DNA from: Tsukamurella sp. 8F
GTDB taxonomy: Bacteria; Actinomycetota; Actinomycetes; Mycobacteriales; Mycobacteriaceae
Assembly: GCF_029167375.1 (NCBI RefSeq)
Contig: NZ_JARFTP010000029.1
Span: 1-49,842, forward strand
Length of the DNA: 49,842 bases
Reading direction: 5' to 3'
Below, piece after piece: positions 15,226 through 25,694 of the stretch; position 1 is the stretch's first letter; each line of letters starts with the position of its first letter. Both the position numbers and the translations under genes were made by a program. Under the pieces are notes generated by a model. That model saw only the letters and a program-made list of their open reading frames with translations. It did not search any database and was not told the origin of the DNA.

Positions 15226-15975
15226 TCAGGCACGTGCGGTCGCGACGGCGCGGGACAGCTCCACCCGCAGGGGTGCGCCGTGGCCCGGAGCGATGATGTC
15301 GGCGTCGAGGGCGGCCAGGCCGTCCAGAGCGGCATCGGCCTGTTCGGGGTCGTGCGCGAAGAACTCGGGGAGTAGCTGCGGAGTCTTCTTGCCGCTCAAC
15401 GGATGTCCTGTCACAAGGGCATCGCCGGTGGCGACGACGCCGAGTTCGGGAAGGTGGAATGCGGTGTGTCCCGTGGTGTGGCCGAAGCATGTCACGGGCA
15501 CGGGTCGACCGGGCAGGTCCAGCGGCCTCCCCGAATCGGGGAAGGCCTCGGCGTCGGGCACGGCCACATGGGTCAGAGCACCGGCACGCACGATGGCGGT
15601 CGCCCAGCGCACCGTGGTGGGCTTGTAGGCCCGCAGTGCGACATCGATGGGCCCGGCCGATTCACGCCACTCGCCGCGCGCGTGGCCCAGCTCGGCGGGA
15701 TGAGTCAGGATCGGTATGTCGTGCCGATCGTGCAGTACGGCGGCTCCACCCACGTGGTCGAGGTGCGCGTGGGTCAGCAGGATCGCTCGTACGTCCTCGA
15801 TCCGCCGGCCGACGGCGGCAACGGAGCGCTCGACCGTGTCGGCATCGCCGTGCCAGCCGGCGTCGATCAGCGTGACGTCCGAACCCTCCACCAGCAGAAT
15901 GAAGTTCACATGTGTGCCGCGCGCGACGAACACACCGCGCGCCACCTCCGTGACGCCCGGTGCCGCCTCACGCAT
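15226..15975 (-). CDS. metallo-beta-lactamase-fold hydrolase
   Basis: 249 residues with the two-metal MBL signature [10 protein letters not shown] plus the downstream metal ligands in [22 protein letters not shown] and IAPGHGAP. This is a glyoxalase-II-like arrangement; the substrate is unknown. The ATG start lies inside the end of glgB (8-bp overlap), with GGGAGC upstream, so it is the last gene of the glgE operon. Its place there suggests a link to the glucan pathway or simply shared expression. A longer upstream in-frame ATG at 16059 lies deeper in glgB and is less likely. Confidence 0.85.
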   Translation of the reverse strand: MREAAPGVTEVARGVFVARGTHVNFILLVEGSDVTLIDAGWHGDADTVERSVAAVGRRIEDVRAILLTHAHLDHVGGAAVLHDRHDIPILTHPAELGHARGEWRESAGPIDVALRAYKPTTVRWATAIVRAGALTHVAVPDAEAFPDSGRPLDLPGRPVPVTCFGHTTGHTAFHLPELGVVATGDALVTGHPLSGKKTPQLLPEFFAHDPEQADAALDGLAALDADIIAPGHGAPLRVELSRAVATARA

Positions 15976-18286
15976 CGGCGCTCCCGCCCGTCGTCTGCCC
16001 CTCCGCGGCTCTACCCGCCGCATGCCTGCCCGTGCCCGGATCGCTCGACGCGTCCGCACCGTCGAACCGCAGCCACACCGCCGAGTTCGGGCCCATGACC
16101 ACCTCGGCGGACGCGGGACGCCCGTGCCATGAGCGGGTCTCGGCCGTTACGCCGCCCATGTTGCCGCCGCCCGTGCCCTCGTAGTCGGTGGAGTCGGTAT
16201 TGAGGATCTCATGCCACGCTCCCGCGTAGGGCACGCCGACGCGGTAGCGGTCCTGCGTTGCGCCGGAGAAGTTGTAGAGGCACAGGACCACGGACCCGTC
16301 GGAGCCCCACCTCAGGAAGCTCAGCACGTTGTTCTGCGAGTCGTTGGCGTCCACCCACTCGTAGCCCGACGGTGTCGCGTCCTGGCTCCACAGCGCGGGG
16401 TGCGCGCGGTAGGCGGCGTTGAGATCGCGCACCAGAGAACGGATCCCGGCGTGCAGTTCGCCCTCCCAGCCCACGGCGTCGTCCCAGTCCAGGCTGCGCT
16501 CCTCGGACCACTCGCGCACCTGACCGAACTCCTGCCCCATGAACAGTAGCTGCTTGCCAGGGTGTGCCCACATGTAGGCGAGCAGTGCGCGGACACCCGC
16601 TGCCTTGGTGCGCGAGTCGCCCGGCATACGGGTCCACAGCGTGCCCTTGCCGTGCACTACCTCGTCGTGGCTTATCGGGAGCAGGAAGTTCTCGCTCCAC
16701 GCGTACATCAGCGAGAAGGTGATCTCGTGGTGGTGGAAGCTGCGGTGGATCTGGTCCCGGGTCAGGTAGCCCAGGGTGTCGTGCATCCAGCCCATGTTCC
16801 ACTTCATCGAGAAGCCCAGGCCGCCGAGGTTGGTCGGACGGGTGACGCCCGGCCATGACGTCGACTCCTCGGCGACGGTGACTATGCCGGGGTGCGACTT
16901 GTGCACCGTGGCGTTCATCTCCTGCAGGAACTCGACCGCCTCGAGGTTCTCCCGGCCGCCGTACCGGTTCGGGGTCCAGCCGCCGTCGGGACGCGAATAG
17001 TCGAGGTACAGCATGGAGGCGACCGCGTCGACGCGCAGGCCGTCGATGTGGAACTCCTCTATCCAGTACAGCGCGTTGGCAACGAGGAAGTTGCGTACCT
17101 CGCGCCGGCCGAAGTCGAAAACGTACGTGCCCCAGTCGAGCTGCTCGCCGCGCCGAGGGTCCGCATGCTCGTAGAGCGGGGTGCCGTCGAAGCGCGCGAG
17201 TGCCCATGCGTCCTTGGGGAAGTGGGCGGGCACCCAGTCCACGATGACGCCGATCCCGGCGGCGTGCAGGACGTCGACGAACTCACGGAACTCGTCGGGC
17301 GTGCCGAAGCGTGACGTCGGTGCATAGTACGAGGTGACCTGGTATCCCCACGACCCGCCGAACGGGTGCTCGGCGACCGGCAGCAACTCGACGTGCGTGA
17401 AGCCGGTCTCCGTGACGTACTCGGCCAGTTCGCGTGCGAGATCGAGGTACCCGAGGCCCTGCCGCCACGACCCGAGGTGCACCTCGTAGACGCTCATCGG
17501 ACGCGCCACGGGGTCCGTCTCGGCCCGCCTGGCTATCCACGCGGTGTCGCCCCATTCGTACGCCGACGAGGTGACGATCGACGCGGTCGCCGGCGGCACC
17601 TCGGTGCGCCGGGCCATCGGGTCCGCCTTCTCCACCGGACCGGCGTCCGTGAATATCCGGTACTTGTATCTGGCGCCGTCACCCACACCTGGGACGAAGA
17701 CCTCCCAGATGCCACTCGAACCCAGCACCCGCATGGGATAGGACTCGCCGGCCCAGTACTCGAAGTCGCCGATCACGGTGACCCCCTGAGCATTCGGAGC
17801 CCACACCGCGAAGGACGTGCCGGTGACGGTGCCGTCCGGCGTCTCGTACTCGCGTACGTGCGCGCCGAGCACATCCCAGAGCCGTTCGTGGCGGCCCTCG
17901 GAGACGAGGTGCTGATCGAGCTCGCCGAGAGTGGGCAGGAATCGGTAACCGTCCGCAACGGTGGACGTCCCGCCGGGATACTCGACCTCGTAGCGGTAGT
18001 CGATCAGATCCTTGATCGGTACGCATGTACCGAAGAGTCCGCCCTCTATGCGCCGCAACGGGAATCGGTCGCCGCCGATCACCGCGGTGACCGATTCCGC
18101 GCCCGGCCTCAGCGTCCGCAGCACGGTCCCGCCGCGCGCGTCCGGCCCGGATGTCCCGCCTGTTTCGTGAGCGCCGAGAATCGAATGCGGGTCGTGGTGG
18201 GTGCCGGACAGCAGCCGGTGGCGCGCCTCGGGCTCGACCGCTGCCGGATCGGCGGAGCCGGCTGTGCCTTCGGAGTCGGTGGTCAT
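15968..18286 (-). CDS. glgB: 1,4-alpha-glucan branching enzyme GlgB
   Basis: 772 residues, the usual actinobacterial length. It has an N-terminal CBM48-type beta-sandwich ([22 protein letters not shown]), a GH13 subfamily 9 catalytic barrel and a C-terminal all-beta domain. Catalytic residues by motif: nucleophile Asp420 in GLRVDAVAS, acid/base Glu473 in [10 protein letters not shown], and the third Asp in SHDEVVHG. It introduces alpha-1,6 branches into the alpha-1,4-glucan built by GlgE. The ATG at 18286 overlaps the maltokinase stop (TGATG) and has AAAGGG 7 nt upstream; ATG 18292 is an alternative. Its stop overlaps the MBL gene start. Confidence 0.95.
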   Translation of the reverse strand: MTTDSEGTAGSADPAAVEPEARHRLLSGTHHDPHSILGAHETGGTSGPDARGGTVLRTLRPGAESVTAVIGGDRFPLRRIEGGLFGTCVPIKDLIDYRYEVEYPGGTSTVADGYRFLPTLGELDQHLVSEGRHERLWDVLGAHVREYETPDGTVTGTSFAVWAPNAQGVTVIGDFEYWAGESYPMRVLGSSGIWEVFVPGVGDGARYKYRIFTDAGPVEKADPMARRTEVPPATASIVTSSAYEWGDTAWIARRAETDPVARPMSVYEVHLGSWRQGLGYLDLARELAEYVTETGFTHVELLPVAEHPFGGSWGYQVTSYYAPTSRFGTPDEFREFVDVLHAAGIGVIVDWVPAHFPKDAWALARFDGTPLYEHADPRRGEQLDWGTYVFDFGRREVRNFLVANALYWIEEFHIDGLRVDAVASMLYLDYSRPDGGWTPNRYGGRENLEAVEFLQEMNATVHKSHPGIVTVAEESTSWPGVTRPTNLGGLGFSMKWNMGWMHDTLGYLTRDQIHRSFHHHEITFSLMYAWSENFLLPISHDEVVHGKGTLWTRMPGDSRTKAAGVRALLAYMWAHPGKQLLFMGQEFGQVREWSEERSLDWDDAVGWEGELHAGIRSLVRDLNAAYRAHPALWSQDATPSGYEWVDANDSQNNVLSFLRWGSDGSVVLCLYNFSGATQDRYRVGVPYAGAWHEILNTDSTDYEGTGGGNMGGVTAETRSWHGRPASAEVVMGPNSAVWLRFDGADASSDPGTGRHAAGRAAEGQTTGGSADA

Positions 18287-19728
18287 CACCATTCCCTTTC
18301 CTGCGACGGTCCCTGTGTCAGCACATCGATCGCATGCAGCGGCAGTTCGATCCAACTGGGTCGATTCTGCGCCTCGTAGACGGCTTCGTAGAGCGCTTTC
18401 TCGAGCTCGAACGCGCGGAGCGCTGCCGGTGTGTCCCGAGGGTCGGCACCCGCCTCTCGGGCGTAGCCGGTGCAGAACGCGTCGCGGTTGCGGCGCGTCC
18501 ACTCGTCGGCTCGGAAACGCAACTGCGCGGACGGACCCGGCCCCGCGTCCTGCAGCGGGCTGCGCCCGGCGTAGTCGAGTGAGCGCAGGATGCCGGCGAC
18601 GTCTCGCAGCGGATGATCGGGGGCGCGGCGTGCGGCGGGCTCCGCGGCTGGCTCGCCCTCGAAATCCACCAACAGCCACCCCGATGGTGTGCGCAGCGCC
18701 TGCCCGAGGTGCAGGTCACCGTGCACGCGCTGGAACTCCCACGGACCGGGAGGCTCGTCGGCGGCCGCGCGCGCCACCGCGGCGACGCGCTCGCGCAGCC
18801 CGGCCAGCTGGGGCACGACGATGACGGCCCGCTCCAGTCCGGCGGTCAGGTCCGCGAACCGGCCCCGCCCCGCATCGTCCGGGCCGCCGGAACCGGGCGC
18901 GGGAGCCGCGCCCAGCGTCGCCCGTAGGTCGGCATGCATGCGAGCCACCGCGCCCCCCAGGCGCAACATCTCAGCGGCGGTGTCCGAACCGACCTCCTCC
19001 GCGAGCAGATCGCCTTCGGCCATGAGGTCCCGAACGCTCGCGAGCGCGAGTTGCCAGCCGTCGGCCGCGTTCGCCTCGAACCGCTGGGCCATCGCGAGCG
19101 TCGTCGGCTGAGCTGTGAGCGGCGCTCCGGTCCACTCGACGGAGCCCAGCAGCGGCGCCACCGACGGGGATCCGGCCCGCGTCAGCGCACCCGTGAGCTC
19201 CACGTCCGGGTTGGGGCCGGGGAATACGCGCCGGAAGACCTTGAGCAGAACGGCACCGTCGAGCACCACCGAGCTGTTCGACTGGTCTACGCCGAGCGGA
19301 TGTACCCGTTCGACGCCGGCAGCCCACGTGTCGCCGTCGGTGCGGAATCGGAGCGCGCCCGCCGCACCGCCGGCGGCGACGTGCCGGGCGAGGGCGAGGG
19401 CGCCGTCGGGGTCTGTCAGCGCACAGGTGAGGACAGTGCCGATGTCGGGGGAGGGAACGTGCGCGGCCTCTGCCGCCGGCGGCAGCGAGTCACGCACGAG
19501 CAGCGGCACCTGGTAGAGGTGGACAGCGGCGGTGGCACCGGGCCCGCCCGCGGCCCCGTCGAGCTCCACCTCGACCAGAAGCCACTCGAGCGTGCCCGCA
19601 TCGGCCGGCAACGACTGCCTCCCTGCGATGCGCGTTCCGACGACGGCAGAGGTCTTGGCCGAGAACCACCGCTGCGCGGGTAGCCATCGGCCGAGGGCGG
19701 CGGCGAGGGCCGCGTCGGTGACGCTCAT
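18286..19728 (-). CDS. mak: maltokinase (ATP:maltose 1-phosphotransferase)
   Basis: 480 residues. The N-terminal cap ([12 protein letters not shown]) and the aminoglycoside-phosphotransferase-like kinase core, with the Brenner-type motif [10 protein letters not shown] and metal-binding LLVDFEGEP, identify the Mak/Pep2 family. It makes maltose 1-phosphate from the maltose supplied by TreS, feeding GlgE. The ATG overlaps the treS stop (ATGA) and its stop overlaps glgB, so expression is coupled. In many actinobacteria treS and mak are fused or adjacent; here they are separate but touching. Confidence 0.94.
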   Translation of the reverse strand: MSVTDAALAAALGRWLPAQRWFSAKTSAVVGTRIAGRQSLPADAGTLEWLLVEVELDGAAGGPGATAAVHLYQVPLLVRDSLPPAAEAAHVPSPDIGTVLTCALTDPDGALALARHVAAGGAAGALRFRTDGDTWAAGVERVHPLGVDQSNSSVVLDGAVLLKVFRRVFPGPNPDVELTGALTRAGSPSVAPLLGSVEWTGAPLTAQPTTLAMAQRFEANAADGWQLALASVRDLMAEGDLLAEEVGSDTAAEMLRLGGAVARMHADLRATLGAAPAPGSGGPDDAGRGRFADLTAGLERAVIVVPQLAGLRERVAAVARAAADEPPGPWEFQRVHGDLHLGQALRTPSGWLLVDFEGEPAAEPAARRAPDHPLRDVAGILRSLDYAGRSPLQDAGPGPSAQLRFRADEWTRRNRDAFCTGYAREAGADPRDTPAALRAFELEKALYEAVYEAQNRPSWIELPLHAIDVLTQGPSQEREW

Positions 19729-21479
19729 GCCGGTACCTCGCGCGGGTCGGCGCGCAGCGCGAACCAGTAGAAGCCGTGGCCCGGCAGTGTGAGCATGTAC
19801 TCCGTCTCGCCGATCGGGGGGAAGGGTACGGATCCCGTCAGCTCCATGGGAATCCGGCCGGACCACGAGCTGAGGTCCAGCACCGCGGCGCCGGGGAAGC
19901 GGGACAGGTTGTGCACACAGAGGATCGGGTCGTGGCCGTCGAATTCGCGCACGTATGTGAGAACCGAGGGGTTCGGGCACCCGAGTTCTGTGAGCGTGCC
20001 GAGGCCGAACGCGGGATGCTGCTTGCGGACGGCGATGAGGCGACGCGTCCAGTGCAGCAGGCTGTTCGTGGAGTTCAGCTGGGCCTCTACATTCACACCC
20101 TGGTAGCCGTAGGTGGGGTCCATGATGACGGGCAGGTACATGCGGCCGGGGTCGGCGCGCGAGAAACCCGCGTTGCGGTCGGGGGACCACTGCATGGGTG
20201 TGCGGACCGCGTCGCGGTCGCCCAGCCAGATGTTGTCGCCCATACCGATCTCGTCACCGTAGTACAGGATCGGCGACCCCGGCAGGCTGAGCAGCAGCGC
20301 CGTGAACAGCTCGAGCCGCGTGCGGTCGCCCTCCAGCAGCGGTGCGAGCCGTCGCCGGATTCCGATGTTCGCCTTCATCCGCGGGTCGGACGCGTACTCG
20401 GCGTACATGTAATCGCGGTCGGCGTCGGAGACCATCTCGAGGGTCAGCTCGTCGTGGTTGCGGAGGAAGATGCCCCATTGGGCCGTCGCGGGGATGGCCG
20501 GGGTCTCGGCGAGGATCTCGGAGATCGGGAAGCGGGACTGCCGCCGGACCGCCATGAAGATGCGGGGCATCAGGGGGAAGTGGAAGGCCATGTGGCACTC
20601 GTCCCCGTCGCCGAAGTACTCGACCACGTCCGACGGCCACTGGTTCGCCTCCGCGAGGAGCACGCGACCGGGGTACTCGGCGTCGATGACGGCGCGGCAC
20701 TTGCGCAGGAAGGCGTGCGTCTCCGGGAGGTTCTCGCAGTTGGTGCCCTCGCGCGCGTACAGGTAGGGCACGGCATCGAGGCGGAAGCCGTCGATCCCCA
20801 GGTCCAGCCAGAACCTCAGCACGTCGAGCATCGCTTCGTGCACTTCGAGGTTGTCGTAGTTGAGATCCGGCTGGTGGCTGAAGAAGCGGTGGAAATAGTA
20901 CTGCTTACGGACCGGGTCGAATGTCCAGTTCGACGGCTCGGTGTCGACGAAGATCACACGCGCGTCCGGATACCCGGTGTCGTCGTCGGCCCACATGTAG
21001 AAGTCGCCGAACGGGCCGTCGGGGTCGGATCGCGAGGCCGCGAACCACGGGTGCGTGTCCGACGTGTGGTTCATGACCAGGTCGCAGATGATGCGGATGC
21101 CGCGCTCGTGTGCCGCCTCGACGACGGCGCGGAAATCGTCCACGGTGCCGAATTCGCCCAGGACGGTGCGGAAGTCGCGGATATCGTAGCCGCCATCGCG
21201 TAGCGGTGAGTCGTAGAACGGCGGCAGCCACAGGCAATCCACGCCGAGCCATGCCAGATAGTCGAGCCGCTGTAGCAGGCCGCGCAGGTCTCCCGTGCCG
21301 TCGCCGTCGGAGTCGTCGAACGCACGCACCAGCACCTCGTAGAACACGGCGCGCTGGAACCACAGCGGATCGCTCTCGGCGGGCGGGAGAGCGCCCGGCG
21401 GACCGCCCGCACGCGCGACGTCTCGGACCGCCGGGTCGTCTGCGCCCGGCCGGTCTTCCGCATGGGTCCCTTCGGTCAC
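19725..21479 (-). CDS. treS: trehalose synthase / maltose alpha-D-glucosyltransferase TreS
   Basis: 584 residues, close to the M. tuberculosis TreS in nearly every block. GH13 barrel motifs: nucleophile Asp in [13 protein letters not shown], acid in LLAEANQWP, and HD in [11 protein letters not shown]. It interconverts trehalose and maltose, supplying maltose to the maltokinase encoded next. A GTG start at 21479 overlaps the glgE stop (GTGA); an upstream in-frame ATG at 21557 lies inside glgE and was rejected. The N-terminal 40 residues are poorly conserved, as in homologues. Confidence 0.95.
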   Translation of the reverse strand: MTEGTHAEDRPGADDPAVRDVARAGGPPGALPPAESDPLWFQRAVFYEVLVRAFDDSDGDGTGDLRGLLQRLDYLAWLGVDCLWLPPFYDSPLRDGGYDIRDFRTVLGEFGTVDDFRAVVEAAHERGIRIICDLVMNHTSDTHPWFAASRSDPDGPFGDFYMWADDDTGYPDARVIFVDTEPSNWTFDPVRKQYYFHRFFSHQPDLNYDNLEVHEAMLDVLRFWLDLGIDGFRLDAVPYLYAREGTNCENLPETHAFLRKCRAVIDAEYPGRVLLAEANQWPSDVVEYFGDGDECHMAFHFPLMPRIFMAVRRQSRFPISEILAETPAIPATAQWGIFLRNHDELTLEMVSDADRDYMYAEYASDPRMKANIGIRRRLAPLLEGDRTRLELFTALLLSLPGSPILYYGDEIGMGDNIWLGDRDAVRTPMQWSPDRNAGFSRADPGRMYLPVIMDPTYGYQGVNVEAQLNSTNSLLHWTRRLIAVRKQHPAFGLGTLTELGCPNPSVLTYVREFDGHDPILCVHNLSRFPGAAVLDLSSWSGRIPMELTGSVPFPPIGETEYMLTLPGHGFYWFALRADPREVPA

Positions 21480-23479
21480 GGCACCCGGTACGTCGACGTG
21501 GTGCGGGCTACGGCGTCGAGCCGCGGCAGCGCGATGATGTGTGCGACGTTGCGCCACGGCTCGAGGCGGATGTAGTTGGCCTGGCCCCAGTGGTACTCCT
21601 CACCGGTGACCTCGTCGCGTACATCGAATCGTGCATGCCAATCCATACCGATCGCAGGCAGGTCCAGCCACAGCGTGCCCGACTCCGCGCCGAACGGGTT
21701 GAGGTTCACCACCGTCAGCACTGCGTCGCCGGACGCCGGGTCGTGCTTGCTGTATGCGATGAGCGCGTCGTTGTCGACGTGGTGGAAGTGAAGGTTCCGC
21801 AGCTGCTGTAGAGCGGGGTGGCGGCGTCGGATCTCGTTGAGCCGTGCGATGAACGGCGCCAGGGACTCGCCCCGGCTCTCGGCCCCCTTGTAGTCGCGCG
21901 GCCGGAGCTCGTACTTCTCCGAGTCGAGGTACTCCTCGCTGCCCTCGCGCACGGCCTGATGCTCATAGAGCTCGTAGCCCGAGTACACGCCCCACGTCGG
22001 CGACAGCGTCGCGGCGAGCGCCGCACGCAGCGCGAACATGCCCGGGCCGCCGTGCTGCAGACTCTCATGCAGGATATCCGGCGTGTTGACGAACAGGTTG
22101 GGGCGGCACACATCGGCCATCGACGCGTGCTCGACGCCGAACTCCGTCAGCTCCCACTTGGCGGTGCGCCATGTGAAATATGTGTAGCTCTGGGTGAATC
22201 CGAGCTTCGCCAGCCCGTACATGCGGGCGGGCCGGGTGAACGCTTCGGCGAGGAAGAGCACGTCGGGGTGGTGGCGCTTCACCTCGGTGATGAGCCACTC
22301 CCAGAAGTCCGGTGGCTTGGTGTGTGGGTTGTCGACGCGGAAGATCTTCACTCCCTGGTCGACCCAGTGCAGCGTGACGCGCAGCAGCTCCCGGTAGATC
22401 CCGACCCGATCGTCGTCGAAGTTGATCGGGTAGATGTCCTGATACTTCTTCGGCGGGTTCTCCGCGTACGCGATCGTGCCGTCGGGAAGCACCGTGAACC
22501 ATTCGGGATGCTCTGTGGCCCAAGGATGGTCGGGCGCAGCCTGGAACGCCAGGTCCAGTGCCACTTCCATGCCGAGCTCCTGCGTGCGGGCGAGGAAGTA
22601 GCGGAAGTCCTCTTCGTTCCCGAGGCCCGGGTGCACGGTGTCGTGCCCGCCCTGGGCCGAGCCGATCGCCCACGGCGAGCCCACATCGTCGGGTCCCGGT
22701 GTCAGGGTGTTGTTGCGCCCCTTGCGGTTCACCTCCCCGATCGGATGGATCGGAGGCAGGTACACCACGTCGAAGCCCATGTCCGCGATACGCGGCAGGT
22801 CCTCGGCCGCCGTGAGGAACGTGCCGTGCACGGGCCGGCCCTCGGCGTCCCAGCCACCCGTCGAGCGGGGGAAGAACTCGTACCACGCACCGAACAGGGC
22901 GCGTTTGCGATCGACCCAGATCCGGTGGGTGCGCGACTTGGTGACCAGGTCACGCAGCGGGTATGCGGCGAGCAGTGCGACGATGTCCGGATGCAGTGCC
23001 GGCGCGGTCCGTTCTACCAGTGTGCGTTCCGTATCCCGCAGGGCCGCAGCGCAATCGGAGAGACGTTGCCGGTCGTGCGGCGGGACTCCACCGGCGGCCC
23101 GATCCAGCAGGCGCGCTCCGATCTCGAGATCGTTGGCGAGTTCGCCAGCACCCTGCCCGGCGGCGATCTTCTTCCCGACCGCGTCGCGCCACGTAGCGAG
23201 CGGGTCCGACCAGCCCTCGATGCGGACTGACCAGAAGCCTGGTGCGTCCGGGCTGAACACCGCGTTGAACACGTCCTGCTGCGAACTGGGGGCCATCCGG
23301 ATGTACTGCGGCACGTCACCCTCGGCGGGCGTGACGACCAGCGTGGCGGCGACGGCGTCGTGGCCCTCACGCCATACGGTCGCGGAGACGGGAACCACTT
23401 CACCCACCGTCGCCTTGCCGGGGTACTGCCCCCCGGATACGACGGGTTCGATGTCATCGATACCGATTCGGCCGGTCAC
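21476..23479 (-). CDS. glgE: alpha-1,4-glucan:maltose-1-phosphate maltosyltransferase GlgE
   Basis: 667 residues with the GlgE arrangement: N-terminal beta domain, inserted helical domain, GH13_3 barrel ([28 protein letters not shown]) and C-terminal beta domain. Nucleophile Asp383 and acid Glu412 lie 29 residues apart, as in the Streptomyces enzyme. It extends linear alpha-1,4-glucan using maltose 1-phosphate. I prefer the GTG at 23479 over the GTG at 23485, because a TACGGT box sits exactly 7 nt before it (leaderless). First gene of the glgE–treS–mak–glgB–MBL operon, so the whole trehalose-to-branched-glucan route is in one transcript. A minisatellite lies upstream. Confidence 0.95.
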   Translation of the reverse strand: MTGRIGIDDIEPVVSGGQYPGKATVGEVVPVSATVWREGHDAVAATLVVTPAEGDVPQYIRMAPSSQQDVFNAVFSPDAPGFWSVRIEGWSDPLATWRDAVGKKIAAGQGAGELANDLEIGARLLDRAAGGVPPHDRQRLSDCAAALRDTERTLVERTAPALHPDIVALLAAYPLRDLVTKSRTHRIWVDRKRALFGAWYEFFPRSTGGWDAEGRPVHGTFLTAAEDLPRIADMGFDVVYLPPIHPIGEVNRKGRNNTLTPGPDDVGSPWAIGSAQGGHDTVHPGLGNEEDFRYFLARTQELGMEVALDLAFQAAPDHPWATEHPEWFTVLPDGTIAYAENPPKKYQDIYPINFDDDRVGIYRELLRVTLHWVDQGVKIFRVDNPHTKPPDFWEWLITEVKRHHPDVLFLAEAFTRPARMYGLAKLGFTQSYTYFTWRTAKWELTEFGVEHASMADVCRPNLFVNTPDILHESLQHGGPGMFALRAALAATLSPTWGVYSGYELYEHQAVREGSEEYLDSEKYELRPRDYKGAESRGESLAPFIARLNEIRRRHPALQQLRNLHFHHVDNDALIAYSKHDPASGDAVLTVVNLNPFGAESGTLWLDLPAIGMDWHARFDVRDEVTGEEYHWGQANYIRLEPWRNVAHIIALPRLDAVARTTSTYRVP

Positions 23480-23486
23480 CCGCACA

Positions 23487-23492
23487 ACCGTA
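23487..23492 (-). promoter_or_regulatory. -10 box of a leaderless promoter for the glgE operon
   Basis: TACGGT on the minus strand, then 7 nt, then the GTG at 23479. The minisatellite begins about 55 bp further upstream, outside the usual -35 position. Confidence 0.55.
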
Positions 23493-23547
23493 TCCGAATA
23501 CCCGGCGCCATGTGCGGGGCGCGGGAGACGTGATCCGCACGCCCGCG

Positions 23548-23708
23548 GTGTCGATGGGCGGCCCGCCGCCGTGCCGATGGGCGGCTCGCCGCCGTGTCGA
23601 TGGGCGGCTCGCCGCCGTGCCGATGGGCGGCCCGCCGCCGTGCCGATGGGCGGCCCGCCGCCGTGCCGATGGGCGGCCCGCCGCCGTGCCGATGGGCGGC
23701 CCGCCGCC
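23548..23708 (+). repeat. minisatellite: 7 tandem copies of a 23-bp unit
   Basis: Seven head-to-tail 23-bp units that begin gtgccgatggg and end with cggcccgccgcc. Copies 4–7 are identical. Copies 1 and 3 have T at unit position 4; copies 2 and 3 have T in place of C inside the ggcccg block. Each unit contains a GGCGG-C-CCGCC dyad. The array lies between the stop of the FAD oxidoreductase (7 bp away) and the glgE promoter, filling most of the 236-bp gap between those genes. It encodes no believable protein, because the unit length is not a multiple of three. Copy number may vary between strains. Confidence 0.95.
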
Positions 23709-23715
23709 GTGGACC

Positions 23716-24885
23716 TCAGTGCGGCGCCACCTCGGCGATGCGTTCGGTGGCCAGACGGGCCGCCTCGACCGCGCTGTTGATGACGATCTCGCCGCGCATT
23801 CCGGGGGCCGCGACGGTGTCTCCCACGAGATATACGCCGTCGCCGCGGTCGATCGCGGGGCGGTCGCGCCAGGTGTAGCCGGGGAGGTCGTTGGCGCCCG
23901 TGCGGTCACGGGCGGTGGCGGTCCGGGTGAAGGTGGCGCGCTCCCGCCATCCGGGGAGGGCCCGCTCGGCGAGGCGAGCGAGCCGCTCGTGCGCTGCCGA
24001 CGGCCCCTCGTCGGGGCGCACCGGCATCTGCAGTTGGTAGAGGGCCTCGCCCGCCGGGGCCACCGTGGAGTCCTGCATCGAGTAGCTCTCGTGGAAGCCT
24101 CCCTCATCGAGGTCGAACACCAGGCTGCAATCCCCGCGCGAAGGCCGTACGGCGATGTCGAGCAGCGCCGCATGACCCATGGGCCAGCCGAGGGAGTCGT
24201 CGCCGAGGAGTCCCCGCGCGGCGAACTGATCGGTTGCGACGATCACCGGTCCGCGTCCGGTGGGCAGCGCATCGACGCGGCTGCCCGTCTGGATGCGCAC
24301 CTCCAACTCCCGTGCCCGCTGGGCCATCCGGTCGATCACCGCCTGCCACCCACCGACGACCCAGCGGATCGCGGGGATGCGGGGCCCGAGTACACGCTGG
24401 AACAGGTCCCAGACGTACGCCGCTGATAGCGCCGTGGTCTCGGCGTCGTACGTGACCACGCTGATCGCGTTGGCCATCCACGTCGTCGTCCGCTCGCCCC
24501 AGATCCCCGTGGCCCAGGCTCCGAAGGTCTCATCGACCGGGGCCTTCCGCCATGCCTGTGCCTGAGCGGCGAGCATGCCCGCGGGCGGGATGCGCCGCAA
24601 CTCGTCGTCGACGCGGAATCGCACGCGGCCCATGGCCGCCGCCGACGGCCAGCCGAGGCGGCCGATCAGTCCGCGGCTGCGTAGCCATCGATAGTGCTCG
24701 CCGTCCGCGTAGAACACGTGCGCGCCCTCGTGCGCTACGTACGAGCCCTCGAGTGCCCGGCCGCGTCCGCCGAGCCTGCCGTGTGCTTCGTGCAGGGTGA
24801 CCTCCGCGCCTGCCTCGGCCGTGGCGATGGCGGCGGTCAGGCCTCCGAGTCCGCCGCCGACGACGGTGACGTGTCCTGTTCCCAT
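23716..24885 (-). CDS. FAD-dependent oxidoreductase (phytoene-desaturase/amine-oxidase-like)
   Basis: 389 residues. N-terminal FAD/NAD-binding motif [20 protein letters not shown] followed by [13 protein letters not shown], the pattern of carotenoid desaturases and flavin amine oxidases. The C-terminal FAD contact is [16 protein letters not shown]. There are no carotenoid genes nearby, so the substrate is open. ATG 24885 has GAGAGGA 7 nt upstream and lies 49 bp inside the end of the tetR gene, so it is transcribed with and probably regulated by that repressor. Its stop lies 7 bp from the minisatellite. Confidence 0.8.
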   Translation of the reverse strand: MGTGHVTVVGGGLGGLTAAIATAEAGAEVTLHEAHGRLGGRGRALEGSYVAHEGAHVFYADGEHYRWLRSRGLIGRLGWPSAAAMGRVRFRVDDELRRIPPAGMLAAQAQAWRKAPVDETFGAWATGIWGERTTTWMANAISVVTYDAETTALSAAYVWDLFQRVLGPRIPAIRWVVGGWQAVIDRMAQRARELEVRIQTGSRVDALPTGRGPVIVATDQFAARGLLGDDSLGWPMGHAALLDIAVRPSRGDCSLVFDLDEGGFHESYSMQDSTVAPAGEALYQLQMPVRPDEGPSAAHERLARLAERALPGWRERATFTRTATARDRTGANDLPGYTWRDRPAIDRGDGVYLVGDTVAAPGMRGEIVINSAVEAARLATERIAEVAPH

Positions 24886-25550
24886 GATGGGTCCTCTCCG
24901 GTTCGATGGTGTGTGTCCCTGATGCGTGCCGCGAGCATCACGCCGACGGCCCGGATGTAGGCGTCGAAGTCGATCCCGCAGGGCCGGTCGCCCCCGTACA
25001 GGTCGTGCATGAGCCACAGATTCGCCATGGCCCCGACGAGCACCTCGGCCTCGGGACGCCAGGCGTCGGGTTCCGACGGTGCCCCCGGCCGGTCGGAGAC
25101 GGCGAGGTCGCGCAGCGTGCGGGCGACCAATGCGACGCGCACGTCATGGTCGTCGGCTCGGAACGAGTCGAGCAGGCCGGGTGGGACGCTGTTGTCGCGC
25201 AACATGATCCGTCTCACGTCGCGGATGTGGTCGGCGCGTACCAGGCCGAGGCGGCACAGTGCCTCGACCTTCTCGGCCAGCGTCGCGTCGGGGTGTCGCT
25301 GCTCGATGTAGCCCACGGCCGAGTACCCGGGGCTTGCGAACTGGGCGTACGGCCCCCAGTCGTTCAGGCACCAGCGGACCGACTCGACCAGTAACTCGTT
25401 CTTCGAGCCGAAATGGCGGTACAGGGCACCTGTTCCCCCGGTCAGGCCCGCCGCCTTCTCGATCGCCGTGACCGGTGTCCCGGCGAAGCCCCGCTCACCG
25501 AAGAGCTGCAACGCGGCCGTCATGATCTTCTCGCGCGTACCCTGCGGCAC
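24837..25550 (-). CDS. TetR-family transcriptional regulator
   Basis: 237 residues with an N-terminal HTH (IMTAALQLFGERGFAGTPVTAIEKAAGLTGGTGALYRHFGSK) and a larger C-terminal ligand domain ending in a polar tail. GTG start, with AGGAGG 4–5 nt upstream. Two palindromic sites lie immediately upstream, so it almost certainly represses itself and the overlapping FAD oxidoreductase gene. The effector may be a lipid or isoprenoid-like substrate of that enzyme (inference). Confidence 0.88.
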   Translation of the reverse strand: MPQGTREKIMTAALQLFGERGFAGTPVTAIEKAAGLTGGTGALYRHFGSKNELLVESVRWCLNDWGPYAQFASPGYSAVGYIEQRHPDATLAEKVEALCRLGLVRADHIRDVRRIMLRDNSVPPGLLDSFRADDHDVRVALVARTLRDLAVSDRPGAPSEPDAWRPEAEVLVGAMANLWLMHDLYGGDRPCGIDFDAYIRAVGVMLAARIRDTHHRTGEDPSWEQDTSPSSAADSEA

Positions 25551-25562
25551 AACACCTCCTGA

Positions 25563-25578
25563 AAGTAAGCGATTACGT
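25563..25578. promoter_or_regulatory. TetR operator, proximal half-matched copy
   Basis: AAGTAAGCGATTACGT, an imperfect copy of the perfect palindrome 41 bp upstream. It lies between that site and the ribosome-binding site of the tetR gene. Confidence 0.6.
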
Positions 25579-25603
25579 CCCGGCGGCCCGCCGGCCGCTT
25601 CGA

Positions 25604-25619
25604 AAGTAATCGATTACTT
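25604..25619. promoter_or_regulatory. TetR operator, perfect 16-bp palindrome
   Basis: AAGTAATCGATTACTT is a perfect palindrome. On the minus strand a TACTTT -10 candidate (25603–25608) overlaps it. Centre-to-centre distance to the second site is 41 bp, about four helical turns. Confidence 0.7.
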
Positions 25620-25694
25620 ACAAGCGTGCCCGACGGGTGACTCGGATGTCAACGACTGGAGATCGGGTCGGGCCCGAGTCGTGGCGCGCGCGGC

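Noticed and set aside
23548-23708. CRISPR-like array
   Set aside because: The units are contiguous with no unique spacers and no cas genes are present; it is a minisatellite.
23512-24426. Plus- and minus-strand open frames through the minisatellite with repeated Pro-Pro-Cys-Arg or His-Arg-Gly-Gly text
   Set aside because: The 23-bp unit keeps all frames open for simple composition reasons; no start signal and no family resemblance.
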